A stretch of DNA of 64,000 nt from RGIG1927 sp045546275. GTDB lineage: Bacteria > Bacillota > Clostridia > UMGS1883. The stretch spans positions 53,105-117,104 of the forward strand of contig JAZQCM010000015.1 in the NCBI GenBank assembly GCA_045546275.1, in the 5' to 3' direction. The notes beneath the pieces were generated by a model. That model had not been told where the DNA came from, ran no database searches, and was given only the letters and a program-made list of their open reading frames with translations. Positions within the stretch are counted from its first letter, which is position 1. Every line of letters starts with the position of its first letter. The translations under genes were made by a program, and so were the position numbers. Of the stretch, positions 26,056 to 34,879 are shown piece after piece.

Positions 26056-28917
26056 ATGAAAAAGATTATGTCATTAATCTTAGCTGTAACAGTTCTCCTT
26101 AGCTTCTGTATTGTTCCTGTATTTGCGGCTGCAGGTACAGCAACAGTAACAGCAGCACTTGATGGTGAAACACCTCAGGCTGGAGAAAAGTTTTTTGTGG
26201 CTGTTACAGTAAATGATATTTCTACAGGCGTTTTCAGAAACGGTGGTATTGAATGGTTCTGGCCCGCAGATGTTGCATCTCTTGCAAAGACTAACGGCAC
26301 AGCAATCACAGGTACAAACATCAATCAGGCAATTACAGCTGTTCCTGATCCTTACGATGGAGATGAAGGTACAGGTACATTCTCCAAGAAAGCTGGTTTA
26401 TTAGATGGTGAAGGTCATGCTTATGCTGACATTTACATCAATGATGAATCCGAAACAGATGCTTCAGGTATCGATGCTACAGAACAGGTTATCTATAAGA
26501 TAGCTTTCGTTCTTAATGAAGGTCAGTCTTATGATGACTTCTACTTCACAATTGATGCAGCTAAGTTCTTCTTTGCTGATGACGTATCATCCATTGCTAA
26601 TGGTTCTCTTACAGTTAAAGGTATTAAGCCCGTTGCTCCTGCAGTATCTTACACAGACTCTATGGGTATTGTATGGAATGCAGTTTCCGATAACCTTGTA
26701 ACAGTTGATGGTGTTACAGGTCTTACAAATGCTCTTAACGGTGGTGATACAAACTGGGCAGAGGTTGATGCTACAACAATCAACGCTGAGGCTGAAGCTG
26801 GTACAAAGTATGTACATGCTACAACAATCGCCGGTGGTAACACAGCTGATACAATGAGAACATTCTTCCCCATCGAAGGTGGTAAGAACTATCTCGTTAC
26901 ACACACACTTTACAACAATACAGGCGCTGCTACAACATCTCATAACAACGCAGGTATGAGCGCTATCATAGCTACAGGTGATCCTGTATATGGTACATTC
27001 TCGGGTCTTACAATGTATAGCCACGTTGACTACACAGATGGTGGTTTTAACTCCTGGTCTAACGAATCTGCGCCTACAATCGTAGGTACAAAGGTTAACC
27101 GTACAGACAGAGCTGCAGAAGCTGGATACAACAAGATTGAAGTTCTTGTTAAGGCTCCCGCAGAAGCTACAAACATTATGATTTCCTACTGTGCTTGGGG
27201 TAGCGTAGACCTTTACTATGGTGACTGGGCTATCTATGAAGTAGAAGCAGATGAACTTCCTGTTGATATGGTTATTAATTATACATACAACGGTGAAATT
27301 ATTGCTACAGAAACAAAGACAGGTGCTATTGGTAACACAGTTGATGTTGTTGCTAACACAGCTATCGCAGGTACAGATGGCACAACTTATATGGTAGCTG
27401 CTGACGAAACACTTACATTTGTTGCAGGTGGTTCCACAGAAGAAGTTGAAGTTGCTAAGGTTGAAACAGTTACAATCAACTACATGCTCGGTGAAGAAGT
27501 TGTTGGCACAAAGACAGTTGAAGGCGTTGATGGTTCTACAGTAGCTTACGACGCATTCACAGGCTACAACACAACAGCTATCTATGAAGCAGCTGCAGGC
27601 GAACTTACAGTTGACGCTGATGCTCTTACAGTAGCAGTTGATGTTACAGTTCTTTACGAAGGTCTTGTTGCTGCAAACAAGCAGGTTGATGCTGCTGAAT
27701 TTGCACTTCCCGAAGTTATCACAGACAAGGGTACAGTTGCATTTGATGTAGTAGCTATTAACCCCGGTGATGCAGGCGTTCTTATCGGTAATGGTGAAAA
27801 CTTTGTTAACGGTACTCATTTTGGTGCTGCAGTAGCACAGATGAATATTGGTCCCGAAGTTATTAAGCTCCGTAACGGTGCTAATAATGAAGAAACAGCA
27901 GTTTCCACACATGGCAACACATACCATGTTGTATTTACAATTGATAACACTGCAGGTACATATGATGCAGTTGTTACAGACGCTACAGGTGCTGTAGTTG
28001 CTGAAAAGACAGGTCTTGCAGTTAGAACAACAGCTGAAACACTTGACACTATCTCCGTTCTTGATAATGGTGCTGCAGGTGGTACAATCGTAGTTCAGAA
28101 CCTTGTTGTTGAAACAACTCCTGATCCCACAGAACCTTCTGACGAACCCACAGTTCCTTCCGAAGAACCCACAGTTCCTTCTGAAGAACCCACAGTTCCT
28201 TCCGAAGAACCCACAGTTCCTTCTGAAGAACCCACAGTTCCTTCTGAAGAACCCACAGTTCCTTCTGAAGAACCCACAGTTCCTTCTGAAGAACCCACAG
28301 TTCCTTCCGAAGAACCCACAGTTCCTTCCGAAGAACCCACAGTTCCTTCTGAAGAACCCACAGTTCCTTCCGAAGAACCCACAGTTCCTTCTGAAGAACC
28401 CACAGTTCCTTCCGAAGAACCCACAGTTCCTTCCGAAGAACCCACAGTTCCTTCTGAAGAACCCACAGTTCCTTCTGAAGAACCCACAGTTCCTTCCGAA
28501 GAACCCACAGTTCCTTCCGAAGAACCCACAGTTCCCTCTGAAGAACCCACAGTTCCTTCCGAAGAACCCACAGTTCCTTCTGAACCTGAAGACGAAGAAC
28601 TTCCCTTCGAAGCAGTTGACGTAACAGTTACAACATCTGCTCTTGGTGTTACAATCACAGGTAAGTTCGTAGACGTTGATACAACATATGACAAGGTAGT
28701 AGTTGTTATCTCTTACCTTAAGGATGGTAAGGCTTACAGCGTACAGGCAGTTGAAGTTCCTGTAGAAAACGGCGAAGTAGAAATTCCTGCTTCTAACGTA
28801 ACTCTTACAGAAGGCGAACTTACAGTTGCCGGTATCTCTGTTCTTGCCGGTGTAAACGCTCTTGAAGCTATTACAACAGGTAACCTTGGTACTCCTGTAG
28901 GTGTATGGAAGAACTAA
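26056..28917 (+). CDS. Large secreted protein with cohesin-like domain, MucBP-like segments and a repeat linker
   Basis: 953 residues from ATG 26056 (GGAG 11 bases upstream). Signal peptide 1-25. Residues about 28-190 look like a cohesin-type beta-sandwich (AGEKFFVAVTVNDIS, TEQVIYKIAFVLNEG). About 200-395 is a carbohydrate-module-like domain. About 400-535 contains two MucBP-like segments (INYTYNGEIIATETKTG and INYMLGEEVVGTKTVEG). About 540-690 is another beta domain. Residues 697-843 are 21 copies of EPTVPSE. A final 110-residue beta domain ends VGVWKN; there is no LPXTG, SLH or transmembrane anchor. Thr/Ala-rich, codon-optimised. It is 37 bases after the dockerin gene and shares its terminator. 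Confidence 0.8.
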   Translation: MKKIMSLILAVTVLLSFCIVPVFAAAGTATVTAALDGETPQAGEKFFVAVTVNDISTGVFRNGGIEWFWPADVASLAKTNGTAITGTNINQAITAVPDPYDGDEGTGTFSKKAGLLDGEGHAYADIYINDESETDASGIDATEQVIYKIAFVLNEGQSYDDFYFTIDAAKFFFADDVSSIANGSLTVKGIKPVAPAVSYTDSMGIVWNAVSDNLVTVDGVTGLTNALNGGDTNWAEVDATTINAEAEAGTKYVHATTIAGGNTADTMRTFFPIEGGKNYLVTHTLYNNTGAATTSHNNAGMSAIIATGDPVYGTFSGLTMYSHVDYTDGGFNSWSNESAPTIVGTKVNRTDRAAEAGYNKIEVLVKAPAEATNIMISYCAWGSVDLYYGDWAIYEVEADELPVDMVINYTYNGEIIATETKTGAIGNTVDVVANTAIAGTDGTTYMVAADETLTFVAGGSTEEVEVAKVETVTINYMLGEEVVGTKTVEGVDGSTVAYDAFTGYNTTAIYEAAAGELTVDADALTVAVDVTVLYEGLVAANKQVDAAEFALPEVITDKGTVAFDVVAINPGDAGVLIGNGENFVNGTHFGAAVAQMNIGPEVIKLRNGANNEETAVSTHGNTYHVVFTIDNTAGTYDAVVTDATGAVVAEKTGLAVRTTAETLDTISVLDNGAAGGTIVVQNLVVETTPDPTEPSDEPTVPSEEPTVPSEEPTVPSEEPTVPSEEPTVPSEEPTVPSEEPTVPSEEPTVPSEEPTVPSEEPTVPSEEPTVPSEEPTVPSEEPTVPSEEPTVPSEEPTVPSEEPTVPSEEPTVPSEEPTVPSEEPTVPSEEPTVPSEEPTVPSEPEDEELPFEAVDVTVTTSALGVTITGKFVDVDTTYDKVVVVISYLKDGKAYSVQAVEVPVENGEVEIPASNVTLTEGELTVAGISVLAGVNALEAITTGNLGTPVGVWKN
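28144..28584 (+). repeat. 21 tandem copies of a 21-bp repeat (EPTVPSE linker)
   Basis: Twenty-one head-to-tail, in-frame copies of a 21-bp unit (gaacccacagttccttcNgaa with N = C or T). Units differ almost only at that wobble base; unit 19 also has CCCTCT. The protein product is a Pro/Glu-rich, unstructured spacer. Near-identity implies recent expansion, and slippage or recombination could change the copy number without changing frame. Confidence 0.97.
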
Positions 28918-28937
28918 TTAGCTTAGTCTAATGTAAT

Positions 28938-28970
28938 AAAAAAGACTCCGAGAAATCGGAGTCTTTTTTT
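28938..28970 (+). terminator. Terminator after the secreted protein genes
   Basis: AAAAGACTCCG-agaaat-CGGAGTCTTTTTTT, a strong intrinsic terminator 20 bases after the stop. Confidence 0.92.
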
Positions 28971-28983
28971 GCATTAAAGAAAT

Positions 28984-29010
28984 AAAAGGCTTCCATTAAG
29001 GAAGCCTTTT
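28984..29010 (-). terminator. Terminator of the rlmD-like gene
   Basis: AAAAGGCTTCC and its complement around a short loop; it immediately follows the methyltransferase stop on the minus strand. Confidence 0.85.
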
Positions 29011-29011
29011 G

Positions 29012-30361
29012 TTAGTCGAGTGAAAAAGATGTAACTGCTTCTACATGCATTGAATGTGGGAACTGGTCAAAGGGGAAAGCCTCTTTCATTTTGTAGCCAT
29101 ATTTTTCACATAAGTACTTTGCGTCCCTTGCAAGAGTAGACACATTACAGGAAACATACACAATTTTTTCGGGTTTCATTTTACCAATAGCATCCAAAAG
29201 CTTTTCGTCGCAGCCTTTTCGTGGTGGGTCAACCACCACAACATGAGCTTTTTCGCCGCTTTGTATAAGAGAAGGGCAAATATCCTCGGCAGCACCTGTG
29301 TAAAAATCGGCATTTGTGATGTTGTTCAGCTTTGCATTTTCACGTGCATCTGAAATTGCTTCGGGAACAATTTCCACACCGATTACCTTTTTTGCACATT
29401 TTGCAAGGAACAAGCTTATTGTGCCTATACCGCAGTAAAGGTCAAACACGGTTTCTTTGCCGGTAAGAGAGCAAAGCTCCAACGCCTTTTTGTACAAAAG
29501 GTTTGTTGTGAATGGGTTAACCTGGAAAAAAGACTTGTAATTTACCTTGTAGGAAATATCGTCAATTTTAGCGTATATAAACTTTTCTCCGTAAAGAAGA
29601 TAGTCGTGCTTGCCTAAAATTGTGTTGGTCCTTTGTGAATTAATATTAACCACAATTCCACCAACAGGCTTTGACAAGTCAAGGCTTAAAAGAGAAGCCT
29701 TCAGCTTGTCAACATGGTCAATTTCACGTGTTCTTGAAACAATCACAATCATAATGCTTTCACCGCATCTTGAATAAATGTGGCGAATTGTGCCCTTGTG
29801 AGTTTCTTCGTTATAGGGTTCAATATTGTATTTTTCCATCCAGGCTTTAAAAGCATTGATAATAAGTCGGGAATCCGGGTTTTCAATGGCGCAGGTGGTT
29901 GTGTTTACAACGCTGTGACTTCTTGGTGCATAAAAGCCTATTTTCACATTGCCCTTTGTGCCACCAACGGGATACTGGCTTTTGTTGCGGTAGTTAAAAT
30001 GGGGAACAGAGGGCACTGTTTCGTGAACGGAAATATTTTCAAAGCCGCCAATACGTGTGAGGGCATTAAAAACAGTTTCCCTTTTAATTTTAAGCTGAGT
30101 TTCGTAATCAGTGTGCAAAAGACTGCAACCTCCGCAGTCCTTAAATGAGGGACAAACAGGCTCCACACGGCTGTTGGAAGGCTTTTCAATTCCAACAATT
30201 TTGCCAAAGCCGTAGGTTTTGTTGCGTTTTGTTATCTGAATTTTACAAACATCGCCCAGAACGGCACCCTTAACAAAGACGGTATAGCCATCAAAATGTG
30301 CTATACCGCTGCCGTCTTCAGAAACAGATGTTATGGGAGCTGTGAAAATATCTGTATTCAT
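29012..30361 (-). CDS. 23S rRNA (uracil-5-)-methyltransferase, RlmD/RumA type
   Basis: 449 residues. N-terminal TRAM-type RNA-binding domain (about 1-60), then a 4Fe-4S site using the cysteines in VCPSFKDCGGCSLLH (three) and TTCAIEN. The SAM domain has FDLYCGIGTISLFLAK and VEIVPEAISDA; the catalytic loop is VVDPPRKGC and the nucleophile Cys lies in VYVSCNVSTLARD. It methylates uridine C5 in 23S rRNA (or related RNA); which base cannot be told. It follows the GH13 gene by 15 bases with AAAAGGAG upstream and is probably co-transcribed with it. Confidence 0.93.
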   Translation of the reverse strand: MNTDIFTAPITSVSEDGSGIAHFDGYTVFVKGAVLGDVCKIQITKRNKTYGFGKIVGIEKPSNSRVEPVCPSFKDCGGCSLLHTDYETQLKIKRETVFNALTRIGGFENISVHETVPSVPHFNYRNKSQYPVGGTKGNVKIGFYAPRSHSVVNTTTCAIENPDSRLIINAFKAWMEKYNIEPYNEETHKGTIRHIYSRCGESIMIVIVSRTREIDHVDKLKASLLSLDLSKPVGGIVVNINSQRTNTILGKHDYLLYGEKFIYAKIDDISYKVNYKSFFQVNPFTTNLLYKKALELCSLTGKETVFDLYCGIGTISLFLAKCAKKVIGVEIVPEAISDARENAKLNNITNADFYTGAAEDICPSLIQSGEKAHVVVVDPPRKGCDEKLLDAIGKMKPEKIVYVSCNVSTLARDAKYLCEKYGYKMKEAFPFDQFPHSMHVEAVTSFSLD

Positions 30362-30376
30362 AAGGAAGACTCCTTT

Positions 30377-32311
30377 TTAAATATACTCAGTTGAACAACA
30401 TTCCGTGTCGGACTTTTCCAGAACATAAATCTTTGCGGAAAGGGGAGGAACGGTTACGTTCAGGTAGTGGTTTTCGTAGGGAACAACCTCGCCTGTTAAT
30501 GCATCAGTTGCATTTTCAAAGTTAAACCTGCCCATTTCAAGATGAAGCTTTTCTGTTATTGTTTGTGATGCATTCATGCAAACAAGTATCATATACTTTG
30601 TTTTATCTGTGTGGAAGGCGTTTGCATATCTGAGGTAGCAAACAGTGGAGTTAACATGATAAATCATATTAACAAGACCCGTTCTGAGTGCCTCATATTT
30701 TGAGTGAAGGGACGCACAAATCTGTGTAACGTCCTTAAGCTCGCAATTTACCTTATCCCAGTCAAAGCAACGACGGTTAAAGGGGTCAGCATAGCCGTAC
30801 ATACCAATTTCATCGCCATAATAAACACAAGGTGCACCGGGGAGAGTAAACTGCAAAAGTGTTGCAAGTTTAAGTCGTTCAATGCCTAACCTGCGCTTTT
30901 CGGGAGATACAACAACCGCCTTTTGTGCATTTCGGTCAAGACCGTGCACATCAGGCGCATCGGAAAGCACAGTTAATGCACGGGGCACATCGTGAGTGGA
31001 AATAAGATTTAACGAAGCATACAAAGCTTCGGCAGGATAATTTTCAACCATTGACATAATGCGCTGGGTAAAAAGGGAAGAGTTTTCACTTTTAAGATAT
31101 TCCAGAACGGCACTTCTGAAAACATAGTTCATAACGCCGTCAAGAGATTTGCCCAAAAGGAACTGCCTTTTTTCACCATAGCTGATTTTGTTGGAAGCAT
31201 CCTCCCACACTTCGCCGATAACAAGTGCGTTTTTGTCCTTTTCCTTAACAGCTTTTCTAAGGTCCATAATGAATTTATCGGGAAGTTCATCAGCAACGTC
31301 CAATCGCCAGCCTGAAGCTCCGTTTTCAATCCAACGTTTTATAATACTGTCGGGGTTATTCAAAATGTATTTTTCATAATCATCGTTCAATTCCTCGGTG
31401 TTGGGCAGTGTGTCAAAGCCCCACCAGGAGTCGTAATGGTCGTGGTCACCGTGGAAATGATACCAGTTATAGTAAGGTGACTTTTCGCTCTGATACGCAC
31501 CAACAGAGTCGTAGTGGCCGTACTTGTTAAAGTAGCGGCTGTCTGCGCCTGTGTGGCTGAAAACACCGTCGAGAATAAGACGGATGCCCATTTTTTTAGC
31601 ATTTTTTGCAAGACGCTTAAAATCCTCGTTTGTGCCTAAGGTTTCGTCAATATTTTCGTAGTCGCCTGTGTCGTAGCGGTGGTTTGAAAACGCCTTGAAA
31701 ATGGGGTTAAGATATATGGCGCTAACTCCTAATTCCTTAAGATAGGGCAGCTTTTCCTCAATGCCTGAAAGTGTTCCGCCGAAAAAGTCGTTTGAAAGAT
31801 ATTCGCCACCAAACTGCTCAGCAGTGTAGAAGGGTTCATCGCCCCATTCACGCTTGATTCCGTGGATGGGAGTGTCCTCTCCGCGGTAAAAGCGGTCGGG
31901 AAAAATCTGATAAACTACTGCATTTTTAATCCAATCGGGGGTTTTATAGTCTTTATCATACACGGTAATCTGGTATGCAATAGCAGGCTTTTCATCGTAT
32001 TGCTGACCAAGACCACCTAAGAACTGGTCGTTATTTGAGTACCATTGTTCATCACCGTCAGCATTAACTCTGAAATAGTACCACAAAAGACCACCATCCT
32101 CGGGTGCCTGAATGGTACATTCGTACATTCTTGAGCCTGCAAGTGAAAAAATATAATGCATCTGATATTCGGTTGCGTTAACAAAAAGCGAAACACGCTC
32201 TGGAATAAACATTGATGCAACAGCCAAACGCAATCTTACAGTAGAATCGGTTTTAACCGCACCCTTGGGAAAACGGTAAAAGGATTTTCTGGAATTGTGT
32301 TCTAACTTCAT
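30377..32311 (-). CDS. Intracellular GH13 alpha-glycosidase (neopullulanase/maltogenic-amylase type)
   Basis: 644 residues, no signal peptide. An N-terminal starch-module-like beta domain (1-125) precedes the catalytic barrel: VVYQIFPDRFYRG, AIYLNPIFKAFSNHRYDT, then the catalytic residues in GWRLDVADE (nucleophile Asp), VIGEVWEDA (acid/base Glu) and STHDVPRAL (Asp). A C-terminal beta domain ends the protein. This architecture fits GH13_20-like enzymes that cut cyclomaltodextrins, maltodextrin or pullulan in the cytosol. GGAGGC precedes the ATG. Confidence 0.92.
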   Translation of the reverse strand: MKLEHNSRKSFYRFPKGAVKTDSTVRLRLAVASMFIPERVSLFVNATEYQMHYIFSLAGSRMYECTIQAPEDGGLLWYYFRVNADGDEQWYSNNDQFLGGLGQQYDEKPAIAYQITVYDKDYKTPDWIKNAVVYQIFPDRFYRGEDTPIHGIKREWGDEPFYTAEQFGGEYLSNDFFGGTLSGIEEKLPYLKELGVSAIYLNPIFKAFSNHRYDTGDYENIDETLGTNEDFKRLAKNAKKMGIRLILDGVFSHTGADSRYFNKYGHYDSVGAYQSEKSPYYNWYHFHGDHDHYDSWWGFDTLPNTEELNDDYEKYILNNPDSIIKRWIENGASGWRLDVADELPDKFIMDLRKAVKEKDKNALVIGEVWEDASNKISYGEKRQFLLGKSLDGVMNYVFRSAVLEYLKSENSSLFTQRIMSMVENYPAEALYASLNLISTHDVPRALTVLSDAPDVHGLDRNAQKAVVVSPEKRRLGIERLKLATLLQFTLPGAPCVYYGDEIGMYGYADPFNRRCFDWDKVNCELKDVTQICASLHSKYEALRTGLVNMIYHVNSTVCYLRYANAFHTDKTKYMILVCMNASQTITEKLHLEMGRFNFENATDALTGEVVPYENHYLNVTVPPLSAKIYVLEKSDTECCSTEYI

Positions 32312-32349
32312 GATGTATGCCTCCGAAAAAAGAAAAAATATTCCACTAA

Positions 32350-32378
32350 ATTATATCAAAAAACCATGCCAAAGTCAA
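32350..32378 (-). promoter_or_regulatory. Promoter for the GH13-rlmD operon
   Basis: On the minus strand, TTGACT (32378-32373), 17-bp spacer, TATAAT (32355-32350), about 39 bases before the GH13 start. Confidence 0.8.
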
Positions 32379-32433
32379 CGCAATAGTTATATTTTATGTG
32401 CTTTCTCCATATTATAAGCATGGAGTGAAAAAT

Positions 32434-33609
32434 ATGCTTGATGTTATAAAAAATCTATTATGGAACTATATGTTTATACCGTTGTTTTTAATAACGGGGG
32501 TAATTTGCTTTATAGCCTTTTTCACAAGAAAAAAAGAAAAAACAGAAAAAAACAGCACAGGTGAGGTTTCGCCTGTGCAAACCCTTTTTGTAACCCTTGC
32601 CTCAACCATTGGAACCGGAAACATAATGGGGGTAGGTCTGGCAATAAGTGTTGGCGGTGCAGGTGCGGTTTTCTGGATGTGGGTTGCCGCAATTTTCGGG
32701 ATGTGGGTTTCCTACACGGAAAACTCCTTCGGTGTGAAATTTAAAGGCAACAATAATCAGCCTGTGTGCTACATGCCAAAAACTGTTTCAATCCCGTTTT
32801 CTTTTTTCTGCATTCTGTCTGCATTTGGTATTGGCAACATGATACAGGCAAATTCCGCCGCGAATGCCCTTTATACGGGTTTTGGAGTGAAAAGCTATGT
32901 AACGGGGATTGTAATGAGCCTGTTGGCTTTTGTGATAATTAAAGGCGGTTTAAAGGGGATTACAAAATTCACCGATAAATTTGTTCCCATTATGAGTGTT
33001 TTTTATATAGTATCGGCGCTTATGGTGATTTTTTTGAACATTTCTAATTTGGGCAATGTAATAAAATCAATTTTTTCCGAAGCCTTTTCAATAAAGGCAA
33101 TCACAGGCGGTGCTCTGGCAACAGGAATTGGCAGAGGTGTTTTGTCGGGTGAGGCAGGCATTGGAAGCACGGTAATACTTTCGGGAAAATCAAACGCAAA
33201 AAGCCCTCACGACCAAGGGGTTATAGGAATGACCGCCATATTTATCGACACTATAGTTATCTGCTCATTAACTGCATTTGCAATACTTTCAGCCTCTGCC
33301 CAAAGCACATCACAGGCTTTTTATAAAACACTTGGAAGCATGGGCGGAATTATGCTGGATTTGTCCATAGTATTTTTTGCGTTTACAACCATTGTGGGAT
33401 GGTCCTATTTTGGACTAATTTGTACAAAGTACCTATTTGGCGAAAAATGGGGTGAAAAATACAAGCTTTTGTATGCTGTGTGCACCTTTATCGGGGCAAT
33501 CAGCGCACTTGACGTTGTGTGGAACATAGGCGACATTGCAAGTGCGCTTATGGCACTGCCGAATTTGCTTTGTGTGATATATCTGGCATTAAAAAAACCA
33601 ACTGTATAA
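32434..33609 (+). CDS. Sodium:alanine symporter family (AGCS) transporter
   Basis: 391 residues, about ten helices. The family signature TLASTIGTGNIMGVGLAISVG follows a short N-terminal helix, and GVLSGEAGIGST is the second conserved stretch. It takes up alanine or glycine with sodium; the exact substrate is inferred from family. The ATG at 32434 is chosen for the GGAGTG six bases upstream. It is somewhat shorter than the common 440-480 residue members, missing mostly N-terminal sequence. Its last codons form part of the terminator. Confidence 0.93.
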   Translation: MLDVIKNLLWNYMFIPLFLITGVICFIAFFTRKKEKTEKNSTGEVSPVQTLFVTLASTIGTGNIMGVGLAISVGGAGAVFWMWVAAIFGMWVSYTENSFGVKFKGNNNQPVCYMPKTVSIPFSFFCILSAFGIGNMIQANSAANALYTGFGVKSYVTGIVMSLLAFVIIKGGLKGITKFTDKFVPIMSVFYIVSALMVIFLNISNLGNVIKSIFSEAFSIKAITGGALATGIGRGVLSGEAGIGSTVILSGKSNAKSPHDQGVIGMTAIFIDTIVICSLTAFAILSASAQSTSQAFYKTLGSMGGIMLDLSIVFFAFTTIVGWSYFGLICTKYLFGEKWGEKYKLLYAVCTFIGAISALDVVWNIGDIASALMALPNLLCVIYLALKKPTV

Positions 33610-33622
33610 CAGTTGGTTTTTT
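33592..33622. terminator. Convergent terminator between AGCS gene and rodA
   Basis: AAAAAACCAACTG and CAGTTGGTTTTTT stem around a short loop; the AGCS stop codon lies inside the hairpin. Works for both strands. Confidence 0.85.
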
Positions 33623-33624
33623 GC

Positions 33625-34734
33625 TTACATAAAAGTGTTGTTACGTCTGTGGAATGAAACTGAAAGCACAATGCCTATGGCAATCATGCTGGTCAGCATG
33701 TTACTTCCGCCGTAGCTGAAGAAGGGAAGGGGAATACCTGTAATGGGCAAAAGGTTTATGCACATGCCAATGTTTTCAACAATGTGGAACAAAAGCATTG
33801 CGCCTGCACCAACAGAGAGCATTTCGCCGAAATTGTCCCTTGCTCGTCTTGCATTGATAAAAATCCTGCAAATGATGAAAAAGAGCAAGCCAATAACTGC
33901 AACTGCGCCAACAAAGCCTAATTCTTCACAAATAACAGAAAAAATAAAGTCAGTTTGTTTTTCGGGCAAATATCCCATTTGAGTTTGTATGCCCTTTAAG
34001 TAGCCTGTCCCGAAAAGCTTGCCGCTGCCAACCGCTATTTTTGACTGAATAATGTGGTAGCCTGAACCTAAGGGGTCAGCCTCGGGATTTAAGAAGGAGA
34101 AAAACCTTTCCTTCTGGTAGTCCTTAAGAAAGAAGAGCCATGCCATAAGAGCTCCAACCGTGCCCACGCCCAATGCGGAAAAAATGTACTTGTAGCTGAT
34201 GCCTGCAAAAAACATCATAACAATGAACATGAATATGAAAACCATTGCGGTACCCATATCAGGCTGAAGCATGATTAAAAACACCGGGACAAAAAGGTGT
34301 AAAATTAACAAAAGTATGTTGGAAACAGAATTAATGTCCTCCTTGATTTTTGACACATGTGCCGAAAATGAAACCAAAAAGCACACCTTTGCAATTTCCG
34401 CAGGCTGTAAATTAACAGGACCAATATTAATCCAACCCTGTGTACCTGTGTCTTCACGGCCAAAGCCCAGGATGAGAACCAAAACCAAAAGAGAAACACC
34501 AACAGCCATTGCAAAATATCTGAACCGCTTTAAAACTGAATAGTCCATAAAGGTAATAATAAGTGCGGCAAATAAGCCAACCAAAAGCGCTGCAGACTGC
34601 ACAAGCACATAGCGTGTGCTGCCAAGGCTTTCGGTTGCACTTTTTATCATAATAATTCCAAAAACAGAGGAGAGAAGCACCGCACACAAAAGGGAAATGT
34701 CCGCGCCTTCCTTTGAGAAAAACTTTTTAATCAT
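33625..34734 (-). CDS. rodA: RodA-type SEDS peptidoglycan glycosyltransferase
   Basis: 369 residues, about ten helices. SEDS features: GWINIGPVNLQPAEIAKV near 100-117, LQPDMGTAMVFIFM, the FLPEKQTDF-equivalent LPEKQTDFIFSVICEELGF, and the C-terminal LPITGIPLPFFSYGGSNML. RodA polymerises lipid II during cell elongation with a class B PBP partner, which is not in the window; FtsW remains a less likely reading because length and motif spacing fit RodA. AAGGA precedes the ATG. Confidence 0.92.
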   Translation of the reverse strand: MIKKFFSKEGADISLLCAVLLSSVFGIIMIKSATESLGSTRYVLVQSAALLVGLFAALIITFMDYSVLKRFRYFAMAVGVSLLVLVLILGFGREDTGTQGWINIGPVNLQPAEIAKVCFLVSFSAHVSKIKEDINSVSNILLLILHLFVPVFLIMLQPDMGTAMVFIFMFIVMMFFAGISYKYIFSALGVGTVGALMAWLFFLKDYQKERFFSFLNPEADPLGSGYHIIQSKIAVGSGKLFGTGYLKGIQTQMGYLPEKQTDFIFSVICEELGFVGAVAVIGLLFFIICRIFINARRARDNFGEMLSVGAGAMLLFHIVENIGMCINLLPITGIPLPFFSYGGSNMLTSMIAIGIVLSVSFHRRNNTFM

Positions 34735-34768
34735 AAAATCAGTCCTTGTGGATTAATCATATTATAAT

Positions 34769-34795
34769 ATTATAACAAAAAACGCATGAAATCAA
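34769..34795 (-). promoter_or_regulatory. Likely promoter for rodA
   Basis: On the minus strand, extended -10 TGtTATAAT (-10 at 34774-34769) with TTGATT at 34795-34790 and a short 15-bp spacer. A TATAATATTATA palindrome covers 34763-34774. Confidence 0.45.
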
Positions 34796-34816
34796 TAGAT
34801 AATAAAGAAAAAAGTG

Positions 34817-34846
34817 TTGCAATAAGGGGGTAGGATAGTGTATACT
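34817..34846 (+). promoter_or_regulatory. Promoter for tyrS
   Basis: TTGCAA (34817-34822), 18-bp spacer, TATACT (34841-34846). The leader to the tyrS ATG would be only about 27 bases, so no T-box fits here. Confidence 0.6.
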
Positions 34847-34879
34847 ATATTAGAAAATGCTTTGAAAGGCGTGAATGAT

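Noticed and set aside
26587..27927. A 446-codon, Cys-rich open frame on the minus strand
   Set aside because: It lies fully antisense to the large secreted protein; its length follows from that gene's Thr/Ala/Val-rich, codon-biased sequence. There is no ribosome site or domain.
28144..28584. Possible CRISPR array
   Set aside because: The repeats are directly abutting with no spacers, are in frame and encode a linker; no cas genes are present.
34838..34879. Upstream start for tyrS adding 14 residues
   Set aside because: It would begin on the -10 box; the shorter form matches the family.
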